DNA of 17,673 bases from Bacillota bacterium (GTDB taxonomy: Bacteria; Bacillota; Clostridia; Christensenellales; CAG-138): NCBI GenBank assembly GCA_023458355.1, contig JAEWZS010000105.1, forward strand, positions 1 to 17,673. The letters are read 5' to 3'. Of this stretch, positions 6,054 to 12,986 are shown piece after piece. The translations under genes and the position numbers were made by a program. Position 1 is the stretch's first letter, and every line of letters begins with the position of its first letter. The notes under the pieces were generated by a model, which had not been told where the DNA came from, searched no databases, and saw only the letters and a list, made by a program, of their open reading frames with translations.

Positions 6054-7154
6054 ATGAAAAAAGGCAGTATCCGGCATATGTTCCCCGGCAACAATACCGG
6101 CGGTGGCTTCTTCTCTTATTTCGCGTACATCCTGCCACAAAAAAAGATCAATCGCTTTTATTGCTTAAAGGGCGGCCCCGGCGTAGGTAAATCTTCGCTT
6201 TTGAAACGCTTGGGCGAACGTTTAAATGCGGATGGGTATGACCTTGAATACATGCATTGCGCATCGGATCCGAACTCGCTGGATGGGTTGGTAATTCCGA
6301 AATTAGGTGTGGCCCTAGTCGATGGTACAGCCCCGCATGTCATTGACCCTGTGTATCCTGCTGCGGTAGACGAAATCGTAAATCTCGGTGAGTTCTGGGA
6401 GGGGGAAGCTATTCGCGCAAACCGCGATGAAATTATACGCATAAACTTTGAGATCAAGCTGCATTACAAGCGAGCGTTTAAATACCTTGCTGCGGCCAAG
6501 TGTTTGATGGACGATCTTTTTGAGACGTTTGAGTCCGCATTGGATCCTGCAGGAGCGTTGCTTGAGGCGCAGTACATCATCGATAAGGAATTGATGCGGC
6601 TTAATGGATGTGACCGCCCCGGCGACATCCGCCGGTTGTTTGCTTCCGCCATTACACCCAATGGCATCGTGCACCATATGGAGTCACTCAAAGACGATGA
6701 TTACACGGTGTATCTCATTAAAAATCAGTGGGGTGCAGGCGTACATACACTCCTTCAAAGGATAAACGACGAGGCGGTACGCCTCGGGCTCAACACCGAA
6801 CTATATTATAAGCCGCTTTCACCCGATACACGCATCGAGCACATGCTAATCCCTGAGCTGAAGCTAGCGCTTTTCTCGGAAATGGACGGCTTCGAGATGA
6901 AAAGCCGGCAATTTGAGACGCTAGATCTGCTTAAGTACATGGACGCCTCACAGCTCTTCGCACAAAAGGATGCGTTAGAATTTGATGCTGCCACGTTTTA
7001 CATGCTGCAAAACGAAGCCATAAACGTTCTTTCTAACACGAAGGGCCTGCATGATGAACTCGAGGTATATTATATTCCGCACATGGATTTTGATCGCGTA
7101 CATGAAAAGGAAGAAATGATCTACAAACAGATACTGGAGTTGGCAACTGTCTGA
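6054..7154 (+). CDS. Two-domain P-loop ATPase, conserved protein of unknown function
   Basis: A 366-residue soluble protein made of two similar halves. In the first, FPGNNTGGGFFSYFAYILP leads into Walker A GGPGVGKSS (residues 40-48, Lys46). The second repeats the pattern from about residue 196: FASAITPNGIVHHMESL, then KNQWGAGVHT (223-232), where the P-loop lysine is replaced by Val and the following Ser by His; LLxRI, then IPELKLAL matching IPKLGVAL of the first half. The layout resembles the PRK06851-type hypothetical proteins of Firmicutes as I remember them; no biochemical role is known to me. ATG at 6054 has GAGGTG five bases ahead. The gene stands alone between a divergent transporter and its own terminator. 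It could be a nucleotide kinase-like or regulatory ATPase; I cannot choose. Confidence 0.8.
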   Translation: MKKGSIRHMFPGNNTGGGFFSYFAYILPQKKINRFYCLKGGPGVGKSSLLKRLGERLNADGYDLEYMHCASDPNSLDGLVIPKLGVALVDGTAPHVIDPVYPAAVDEIVNLGEFWEGEAIRANRDEIIRINFEIKLHYKRAFKYLAAAKCLMDDLFETFESALDPAGALLEAQYIIDKELMRLNGCDRPGDIRRLFASAITPNGIVHHMESLKDDDYTVYLIKNQWGAGVHTLLQRINDEAVRLGLNTELYYKPLSPDTRIEHMLIPELKLALFSEMDGFEMKSRQFETLDLLKYMDASQLFAQKDALEFDAATFYMLQNEAINVLSNTKGLHDELEVYYIPHMDFDRVHEKEEMIYKQILELATV

Positions 7155-7187
7155 TAAAGTAAGACAGTAGAAACAGCATTCATAAAG

Positions 7188-7234
7188 AAAAGCAGCTTGG
7201 CGATTCGTTTTAGTCATTGAGCTGCTTTTTTTAT
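7188..7234 (+). terminator. Intrinsic terminator after the P-loop gene
   Basis: A 10-bp stem AAAAGCAGCT / AGCTGCTTTT (7188-7197 with 7220-7229) has a 22-base loop and is followed by more Ts. It lies 33 bases after the stop codon. Confidence 0.8.
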
Positions 7235-7338
7235 TCATCATTTTGTCGCTGTAATCACAGACGTATCCTCCGTTCATATGATGTAGTGTAACAATGGTGG
7301 ATCAAACCCACTACGCTATAAAAAGGGGGCATAGTACA

Positions 7339-7902
7339 ATGTATCAAAAAGGTATAGAGAATGGATTTTCGCGCGCTCAATTGGAACTGTCAAATACAAT
7401 TATAAGGCTATGGATCGAACATGTGTTGTGGACCCGCATGTTTCTCATAAGCACAACCTTCAACCTACCCGATCTTACGTTTGTGACCCAAAGGCTTTTG
7501 CAAAATCCTATTGATTTTGCGAGAGTACTTCAGCCGCTATACGGCAAACAAACAGCCATGCAATTTAAACAACTTTTAACAGACCATCTTCTTATTGCTT
7601 CCCGCTTGGTAAACGCAGCCAAAGCAAATGATACTCCAGAAGCGGATAAGCAACGTAAGCTATGGTATAAAAACGCTGAAGAAATAGCGCAATTCCTTGC
7701 GTCCATAAATCCCTTCTGGAAGGAATTCATTTGGAGGGAGCTGTTGTTTGATCATTTACGCATGACGGAGGATGAGGCGGTGTTTCTCTTGACTGGCAAA
7801 TATGAGAATAGCATAAAAGTGTATGATGCCATTCAGGCGGAAGCGATAGAAATGGCAAATGTAATGACGAATGGTATTATCCGCCAATTTAACATCCAGT
7901 AA
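7339..7902 (+). CDS. Conserved all-helical protein of unknown function
   Basis: A 187-residue, probably soluble, mostly helical protein without signal peptide or cofactor motif. It is rich in aromatic residues in patterned positions: RLWIEHVLWTRMFLIST near residues 23-39, later NPFWKEFIWRELLFDHLRMTEDEAVFLL. The composition, with many paired Trp/His/Glu positions, could form a helical bundle, possibly with a bound metal or ligand, but no defined site is visible. I recall similar short Firmicutes proteins sometimes carrying the automatic name acetylglutamate kinase; there is no kinase motif here, so that name would be unsupported. ATG at 7339 is chosen over 7294 because AAGGGGGC (7323-7330) precedes it at a good distance. 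It stands alone, flanked by terminators on both sides. Confidence 0.7.
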   Translation: MYQKGIENGFSRAQLELSNTIIRLWIEHVLWTRMFLISTTFNLPDLTFVTQRLLQNPIDFARVLQPLYGKQTAMQFKQLLTDHLLIASRLVNAAKANDTPEADKQRKLWYKNAEEIAQFLASINPFWKEFIWRELLFDHLRMTEDEAVFLLTGKYENSIKVYDAIQAEAIEMANVMTNGIIRQFNIQ

Positions 7903-7940
7903 AAAGTAGAGATTATAAGGTTTATGCACATATACTATGC

Positions 7941-7985
7941 AACCAATCGTTACAGGCTTTGTATGTAACGGTTGGTTTTCTTTTC
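7941..7985 (+). terminator. Intrinsic terminator after the helical protein gene
   Basis: A 14-bp stem (7941-7954 with 7964-7977, one G-U pair) with a 9-base loop is followed by TTCTTTT. It ends about 40 bases before the next gene, so the XRE-AbrB gene needs its own promoter in the short gap (a TATTAT is at 7999-8004, without a clear -35). Confidence 0.85.
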
Positions 7986-8027
7986 GCTATTTTGCATGTA
8001 TTATTGTAATTGTGAGGTGTGAAAAGT

Positions 8028-8489
8028 ATGAATAGTTCGAAAAAGAATATTTCTCTAAACTTGCGGCAGCTTAGGACACGAAGCCGATTATCACAAGAGG
8101 AAGTCGCAGAGAAGGTAGGTGTTTCCCGGCAGGCTGTAGCCAAATGGGAGAATGGTGAATCTTTGCCGGATATTCTCAACTGCGACGCTTTGGCAGAGCT
8201 GTTTGACGTATCGCTTAGTGAACTGGTGTATTACGATCCCGAAAAAGAAGGCATTCCCATAGGGCCAAGGAACAAGCATATTTTCGGCACGGTGACGATA
8301 GGGGAAAGAGGGCAGATTGTACTGCCCAAAAAGGCGCGGGATACGTTGAAGCTGAAAAGCGGTGATATTCTGATGGTGCTTGGGGATACCAACCCTGCAA
8401 CCGCCGGAATTGCTTTGATTGAAAGCGGTACGTTTTTACGCATGACAGGACAAGCCGTAGGCGGCTTCTTTCAAGGGGAAGGGGAATAA
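8028..8489 (+). CDS. XRE-family HTH / AbrB-domain fusion regulator
   Basis: A 153-residue DNA-binding protein with two separate DNA-binding modules. Residues 8-65 are a Cro/C1-type HTH (NLRQLRTRSRLSQEEVAEKV, VSRQAVAKWENGESLPD). Residues 86-122 match the AbrB/SpoVT swapped-hairpin barrel (GTVTIGERGQIVLPKKARDTL then GDILMVLGD), which dimerises and binds DNA. ATG at 8028 is preferred to GTG at 8019, because GAGGTG (8014-8019) is then eight bases ahead. It is followed after four bases by an ABC ATPase gene and then its permease, so it very likely regulates this exporter, perhaps by autorepression; the ligand is unknown. Fusions of this type beside ABC-2 operons are familiar to me from Firmicutes, but their signals are poorly described. 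Confidence 0.87.
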   Translation: MNSSKKNISLNLRQLRTRSRLSQEEVAEKVGVSRQAVAKWENGESLPDILNCDALAELFDVSLSELVYYDPEKEGIPIGPRNKHIFGTVTIGERGQIVLPKKARDTLKLKSGDILMVLGDTNPATAGIALIESGTFLRMTGQAVGGFFQGEGE

Positions 8490-8493
8490 GGAT

Positions 8494-9240
8494 ATGGACC
8501 TATTGCATGTGCGGGGGCTTACGAAGCATTATCCCGGCTTTACGTTGGAAGACATCACGTTTTCACTTTCGCAGGGCAGGATCATGGGCCTTATCGGCAC
8601 AAATGGTGCAGGGAAGACGACGACTTTAAAATCCATGTTGAACATGGTGCGCCCGGATAGTGGCGAAATCGAAATGTTTGGTAAGAACTTTTTACAAAAC
8701 GAAATTAGCGCAAAGCAAAACATAGGCGTGGTTTTCGGAGGTGTCGATTTTTACAGTCATAAAAAGCTAAGCGCTATTACAAACGTCACAAAGCGTTTTT
8801 ATAAGTCGTGGGATGAGGCAGCTTATCAAAAATACCTTAAGGTTTTTTCGCTCGATCCGCAAAAGCAGGTAAATAAGCTTTCCTCAGGCATGAAGGTAAA
8901 GTACATGCTGGCACTGGCGCTTTCGCATAACGCTAAGCTCCTACTATTGGATGAGCCTACAAGCGGGCTTGATCCGGTGTCGCGTGATGATCTTTTGGGG
9001 CTTTTCCGACATCTTGTAAAGGACGGAGAAAGGAGCATACTTTTTTCTACGCATATTACGTCGGACTTAGAAAAATGCGCCGACGATATTACTTACATTA
9101 AGAGCGGAAGGCTCTTGAAAAGCGCTGAAAAACCTGTGTTTATGAGGTCCTTTGAGCATTTGAAAAAGCCGGGTGAAACGGTGGAGCTGACACTGGAGGA
9201 AATCATGATCCGCTCGGAAAGGAGCAGCTATGACATCTAA
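8494..9240 (+). CDS. ABC transporter ATP-binding protein (YtrB-like)
   Basis: A 248-residue cytoplasmic ATPase. Walker A GTNGAGKTT is at residues 35-43, an atypical signature LSSGM at 129-133, Walker B KLLLLDEP at 148-155 with SGLD after it, and the switch histidine in STH near 187. In the Q-loop position the sequence is IGVVFGGVDFY with no glutamine, a variation that occurs in this subfamily and could change how the ATPase couples to its membrane partner. The ATG at 8494 follows AAGGGG after nine bases and the stop of the regulator gene by four. It overlaps the permease gene by 11 bases, so the two are translationally coupled. The cargo is unknown; relatives often act in envelope stress or antibiotic resistance. 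Confidence 0.92.
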   Translation: MDLLHVRGLTKHYPGFTLEDITFSLSQGRIMGLIGTNGAGKTTTLKSMLNMVRPDSGEIEMFGKNFLQNEISAKQNIGVVFGGVDFYSHKKLSAITNVTKRFYKSWDEAAYQKYLKVFSLDPQKQVNKLSSGMKVKYMLALALSHNAKLLLLDEPTSGLDPVSRDDLLGLFRHLVKDGERSILFSTHITSDLEKCADDITYIKSGRLLKSAEKPVFMRSFEHLKKPGETVELTLEEIMIRSERSSYDI

Positions 9241-9874
9241 ACTTCTTTATAAGGAACTGCGCCTGAGCGCACACCCTAATCTATATGTTTTCACGGCGCT
9301 CGGCGCTCTGGTTCTTGTTCCCGCGTATCCTTACGGCATGGTATTTTTGTTTGGCTGCCTCGCGCCTTTCATCACGTTTATGTACGGCCGTGAAACGAAC
9401 GACATTTACTATACCTCCTTACTGCCCGTAAAAAAACGGGATATTGTAAAGGCCAAGTGTATGCTTATTGTGCTTGCGCAGATAGCACAGATACTCATCT
9501 CCGTGCCGTTTGCTGTGCTACGCGTATCCGTTTTTCCGCAAGGCAATGTTGCCGGTATTGAGGCAAACTTGGCGTATTATGGCTTTGGGCTTATGATATA
9601 TGCCATTTTCAATGTGATATTCCTGCCGGCGTTTTTTAAAACCGCTTATAAAGCGGGAAAGGCATTTTTGCTGGGTGTAATCCCTGCTACGCTGGCCATG
9701 ATCGCGATGGAGGCTTCCATTTACATCCCGGGTCTAAAATGGCTCGACAGCGTTACTCCCGATGCACTATTAAAGCAGCTGCCTATACTGCTGAGCGGTA
9801 TCGTGATGTATGTCGCTATGATGTTCATAGCCTACCACGTTTCGGCAAAGCGGTTTGATAAGGTGGATTTGTAA
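9230..9874 (+). CDS. ABC-2 family permease (small, ABC2_membrane_5-like)
   Basis: A 214-residue membrane protein with about six hydrophobic stretches (roughly residues 18-35, 38-52, 80-98, 118-138, 143-165 and 183-204). The cytoplasmic motif NDIYYTSLLPVKKRDIVKAK after segment 2 is typical of the short ABC-2 permeases that pair with YtrB-like ATPases. It starts inside the ATPase gene with AAAGGAG seven to eight bases ahead. Together with the ATPase it should form a homodimeric exporter or lipid-modifying pump. The regulator-ATPase-permease order is a self-contained, autoregulated cassette. Confidence 0.87.
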   Translation: MTSKLLYKELRLSAHPNLYVFTALGALVLVPAYPYGMVFLFGCLAPFITFMYGRETNDIYYTSLLPVKKRDIVKAKCMLIVLAQIAQILISVPFAVLRVSVFPQGNVAGIEANLAYYGFGLMIYAIFNVIFLPAFFKTAYKAGKAFLLGVIPATLAMIAMEASIYIPGLKWLDSVTPDALLKQLPILLSGIVMYVAMMFIAYHVSAKRFDKVDL

Positions 9875-9915
9875 TAAAAAAGTAATAAGGGAGCCAATAC
9901 GGCTCCCTTATTACT
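9874..9915 (-). terminator. Intrinsic terminator of the spore protein gene
   Basis: A perfect 15-bp stem (9881-9895 with 9901-9915) and 5-base loop; read on the minus strand it is followed by a run of Ts. The plus strand has no T-tract after the hairpin, so it mainly serves the minus-strand spore protein gene, although the strong stem may also protect the 3' end of the ABC permease mRNA. Confidence 0.85.
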
Positions 9916-9953
9916 CTAGGAGACTTGTACCGCTTTTGGTTTGCTGTCGGAAT

Positions 9954-10124
9954 TTACTTTGCCGCCATGGCTTTTTCCGCAATCTCGATGGCCTTTTGCA
10001 CCATCCTGCCGCAGTCGCGGGACGACACTGCGCCCCAGCCATGTTGAGCAACCTCTTCCTGCACACCTAATTCTTGGGCAATCACTTGCTTCAAACCTTC
10101 CGACATGCTGCCTTTTCTTGCCAA
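9954..10124 (-). CDS. Small acid-soluble spore protein, alpha/beta family (SspF-like)
   Basis: A 56-residue gene starting at TTG (10124-10122), with AAAGGAGG (10134-10141) nine bases ahead. The protein begins MARKGSMSEGLKQVIAQELG and continues with HGWGAVSSRDCG and MVQKAIEIAE, matching the alpha/beta-type SASP pattern (GWG, R-D-x-G, MV-x-x-AIEIAE). Such proteins coat and protect DNA in the dormant forespore. The short length, basic N-terminus and absence of the EIA-x-E site cut by the GPR protease in major SASPs place it with the minor SspF type. It should be transcribed in the forespore; I find no clean sigma-G promoter upstream. It is direct evidence that the host forms endospores. A 17-base palindrome lies in its 5' leader. 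Confidence 0.88.
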   Translation of the reverse strand: MARKGSMSEGLKQVIAQELGVQEEVAQHGWGAVSSRDCGRMVQKAIEIAEKAMAAK

Positions 10125-10147
10125 CGTAACTTACCTCCTTTCGCAAT

Positions 10148-10164
10148 GCGCGAAATTTTCGCGC
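10148..10164. repeat. Palindrome in the spore protein leader
   Basis: GCGCGAAA and TTTCGCGC form perfect 8-bp arms around a single T, ending six bases upstream of the ribosome binding site of the SASP gene (minus strand). It could be a 5' mRNA hairpin or an operator. Confidence 0.5.
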
Positions 10165-10270
10165 TACCGAAGCCTAGCAAACAAATAAATAGACTTCGAT
10201 ATGTTATAGTTTGTGCATACGGCGCTGATATATTTTCGGTAATCGATGGCATCCGAAAAATGGATTTTTT

Positions 10271-10303
10271 AAAAATAATAAATGCCGCGCTGCAAGCACG
10301 GCA
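10271..10303 (-). terminator. Intrinsic terminator of the chemoreceptor gene
   Basis: TGCCGTGC/GCGCGGCA (one G-U) around a 5-base loop, followed on the minus strand by TTTATTATTTTT. A second hairpin (GCGCCTGCC/GGCGGGCGC, at 10337-10361) lies between the gene and this one but has only TTTA after it. Confidence 0.75.
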
Positions 10304-10377
10304 ATGGGTAGATATTAACCAATGGATTAATGTAAAGCGCCCGCCGTTTTATGGCAGGCGCATACATGCTTTTAACC

Positions 10378-12762
10378 TTACTTGATGATAAACCTGCCGA
10401 CCTGAACTTTGAACATTTCGGCCTGACCGCTTAGCTCCTCGCTTGTAGCGGCTTGTTCCTCTGCCGTGGCGGAGTTTGTCTGCACCACCTGTGACATCTG
10501 CTCAATACCCTTGTTGACCTGCGCGATGGCTGTAGCCTGCTCGTTGGATTTGTAGGCAATATCGCTTACAAGCTTTGCGGAAGCTTCCACCGCCTCGAGT
10601 ATACCGTTAAGCTCGGCCGCTGTCTTGTTGGCAATTCGGTTACCTGTTTCGGCTTTTTCGACCGAGGTTTCAATAAGCGCTGCGGTTTTTTTTGCGGCGT
10701 CGGCGCTTTTGCCCGCAAGGTTTCGTACTTCCTCGGCTACCACGCCAAAACCCTTGCCGTGTATACCCGCACGCGCTGCTTCAACGGCCGCGTTGAGTGC
10801 GAGTATATTGGTCTGGAAAGCTATATCGTCGATTACCTTGATGATCTTTGAAATATCTCCCGAAGCGTCGTTGATCTCCGTCATGGCGCTTTGCAGCTTC
10901 GTCATGCGCGTACTGCCCTTGAGTGCGCGCTCCTGTGCGGTAACACTCAGCTCATTTGCTTTGTTTGCGCTAAGAGCATTTTCGCGCGTCTGCTCGGCAA
11001 TGGCGGTGATGGAGGCTGTAAGCTCCTCAATGGAAGCTGCCTGCTCGGTGGCGCCTTGCGAAATTGCCTGGCTGCCGTTTGATACCTGTATGGTACCGGC
11101 GCTCACTTGATCGGCCGCGGCACGAATTTCTTTTAGCACCTCGCTCATAGATTCGGCTATCGTGTTGACGGATGTCTTAAGCGTAAGGAAATCGCCCTTA
11201 TATTCGCTGTCGATGTCGACACTGAAATCGCCCTCCGCCATACTGCCTAAGGCATCGCTCAGCTCGCTGATGTAGCCTCGGAGCGCAAGTATCGTATCGT
11301 TGAGTGAGTGTTTAATGATGTTGTGATCGCCCTTATAATGGCCTTGCATGACCACATCAAGGCGGCCTTTGCTAAGCTCTACGAGTACATCGCGGGCTTC
11401 CTCTAAGGGCGCAATAACCGCATCGAGCGTATTGTTAACGCCGGCAATAATCTCTCTATACGTGCCCTGGTGCTTCTCAGGGTCGGCACGATAGGTAAGG
11501 TTACCCGAAAGAGCTGCCTCAGTCAGCGCTGTAGTGTCGTTCACGAGTTCTTTTAACGTGTCGCGCACATTGCAGATGGCATTAAAGATCATGCCGAACT
11601 CGTTTTTAGCCTTTACGGTTTCGTTGACGCTCAGGTCACCTCTTTCAAGACCTTCAGCGACCTTTGCGATTTTTCTGGCGGGGGATACCAGGCGGTAAAT
11701 ATTCAAAAACGTAGCCGCATACATGAGTATCATGCCGATGATAATGATATAGCTTAGATTTTTCAACATGGAATCGCGTTCGGCCATAACCTCTTTAACA
11801 TCCACCGCGAAAGCGCTCGATAACGCGCGGTCGATACCTACCGCGGCGATTGGGCTGTATAGTATATACGCATTACCTCCTGTTAAGGCGTTTATACCGT
11901 CCATCCTAAAAGGCTCTCCGTTTTTAACGGTCTCGAGCACTGCTGAAGCTTTTGCGTCCGTGCGTGTGTTGTCGCCGTAGAATGTTCCGAGCCTGTCGTT
12001 ATATTTGGAGTGAGAGAGGAATGTGCCGTTATTGGAAAGTGTATAGATGTAGGCGCTTGTATAGCCGCCGTAGTTGAACTCGAGCTCGCTGACCTTGTTT
12101 GTTACAACATCGAAGCCCGCTATGCCGACAAACCTGCCCGTGCTGTTGTATACGGGATAACTTATGGTCATAAGCCATACAGAGGTACCGTCGGCAAGTT
12201 TTACTTTGTAGGGGTCGGTAAGATAAGGTTTTTCTGTATCCCGCACGGCGGTGTAATAATCCGAAGTGCCGTATACATCGTAATCGTTCTTAAATTCGAA
12301 AAGAATCTTGTCATTTTCGCGGTATGCGTAGTAGGAAAGGCCGTTTGGCGTTAGCGTGAAGGATTTAAACGGTTCCCACGCCATGCGAGCGCCGAAAATA
12401 CGATCATCGTTTAAATATTCCCGGAGGGTATTCTCGGCAAAGCTTTGAAAGCGTGATTCGACCAAGCCCGAATCGGTGAGCTCACCCATCTCAATGGCAA
12501 GCGATCGTCCATAGGTGGAAGCGGTGCTAAGATACTCTTCCACGACGTTGGCGTTTTGCGCTGCGAGTAACTCCACCTGCTTTTGCGCACTCGCGGACAT
12601 CGTTTTTGAAAGCGAGGCGTTCATGTAGATATAAATACCCGCCATAACCAACATCAAAAATACCAGAACCGTAGCGGTTACAACGAAGGTGAGCCTGTTC
12701 CATACGTGCGATTTCGACGCTTGCTTTTCTTTGAAGCGCGTTCTAAAAAGACGCTTAATCAT
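10378..12762 (-). CDS. Methyl-accepting chemotaxis protein with dCache sensor and HAMP array
   Basis: A 794-residue transmembrane chemoreceptor. TM1 is at about 25-47, an extracytoplasmic dCache-type ligand-binding domain at about 60-315 ([44 protein letters not shown]), TM2 at 336-357, and a HAMP domain from about 358. Three further HAMP-like units follow (near 405-455, 455-500 and 500-545, with [16 protein letters not shown] and GDFSVDID). The signalling domain ends with the conserved tip [22 protein letters not shown] and [16 protein letters not shown] near 644-684. No C-terminal CheR-binding NWETF-type pentapeptide is present. ATG at 12762 (GGGGGAG six bases ahead) is preferred over an upstream TTG at 12804. 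No che or flagellar gene is adjacent. The ligand is unknown; dCache domains commonly bind amino acids and similar small molecules. Confidence 0.92.
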   Translation of the reverse strand: MIKRLFRTRFKEKQASKSHVWNRLTFVVTATVLVFLMLVMAGIYIYMNASLSKTMSASAQKQVELLAAQNANVVEEYLSTASTYGRSLAIEMGELTDSGLVESRFQSFAENTLREYLNDDRIFGARMAWEPFKSFTLTPNGLSYYAYRENDKILFEFKNDYDVYGTSDYYTAVRDTEKPYLTDPYKVKLADGTSVWLMTISYPVYNSTGRFVGIAGFDVVTNKVSELEFNYGGYTSAYIYTLSNNGTFLSHSKYNDRLGTFYGDNTRTDAKASAVLETVKNGEPFRMDGINALTGGNAYILYSPIAAVGIDRALSSAFAVDVKEVMAERDSMLKNLSYIIIIGMILMYAATFLNIYRLVSPARKIAKVAEGLERGDLSVNETVKAKNEFGMIFNAICNVRDTLKELVNDTTALTEAALSGNLTYRADPEKHQGTYREIIAGVNNTLDAVIAPLEEARDVLVELSKGRLDVVMQGHYKGDHNIIKHSLNDTILALRGYISELSDALGSMAEGDFSVDIDSEYKGDFLTLKTSVNTIAESMSEVLKEIRAAADQVSAGTIQVSNGSQAISQGATEQAASIEELTASITAIAEQTRENALSANKANELSVTAQERALKGSTRMTKLQSAMTEINDASGDISKIIKVIDDIAFQTNILALNAAVEAARAGIHGKGFGVVAEEVRNLAGKSADAAKKTAALIETSVEKAETGNRIANKTAAELNGILEAVEASAKLVSDIAYKSNEQATAIAQVNKGIEQMSQVVQTNSATAEEQAATSEELSGQAEMFKVQVGRFIIK

Positions 12763-12807
12763 AGCCGACTCCCCCAAATAAAATGAAAGGATATTCTGTT
12801 TCAATTT

Positions 12808-12835
12808 ATATCGGAAGATTAAGAGAAAAACGTTA
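12808..12835 (-). promoter_or_regulatory. Sigma-28 (SigD)-like promoter of the chemoreceptor
   Basis: On the minus strand TAAC (12832-12835) is followed after 16 bases by TCCGATAT (12808-12815), close to TAAA-N15-GCCGATAA. It would give a leader of about 40 bases and fits the motility-linked function of the gene. Confidence 0.5.
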
Positions 12836-12938
12836 CATATCTTGCATAAATAGTGTGGTTGTACATTTATAATTTTCTAAAAAATAGCATCAATCACGAA
12901 GAAAACGCTTATTCGCATCGCAAAATCATCCGAAAGTA

Positions 12939-12947
12939 TGGTATAGT
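12939..12947 (+). promoter_or_regulatory. Extended -10 promoter of the lipoprotein gene
   Basis: TGGTATAGT combines the TGn extension with TATAGT; no good -35 is present at the normal spacing. The predicted start near 12954 leaves a leader of about 33 bases. Confidence 0.5.
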
Positions 12948-12986
12948 GGGTTGTCGGCCGTGCCCAAGCCCGCTTCCGGAGGTAGT

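Noticed and set aside
10074..10385. 103-codon plus-strand frame across the SASP promoter and chemoreceptor terminators
   Set aside because: It crosses two terminators, is antisense to the SASP gene and has no recognisable protein features.
10625..11110. 161-codon plus-strand frame inside the chemoreceptor
   Set aside because: Mirror of the Ala/Glu-rich signalling coiled coil on the other strand; low-complexity translation and no ribosome binding site.
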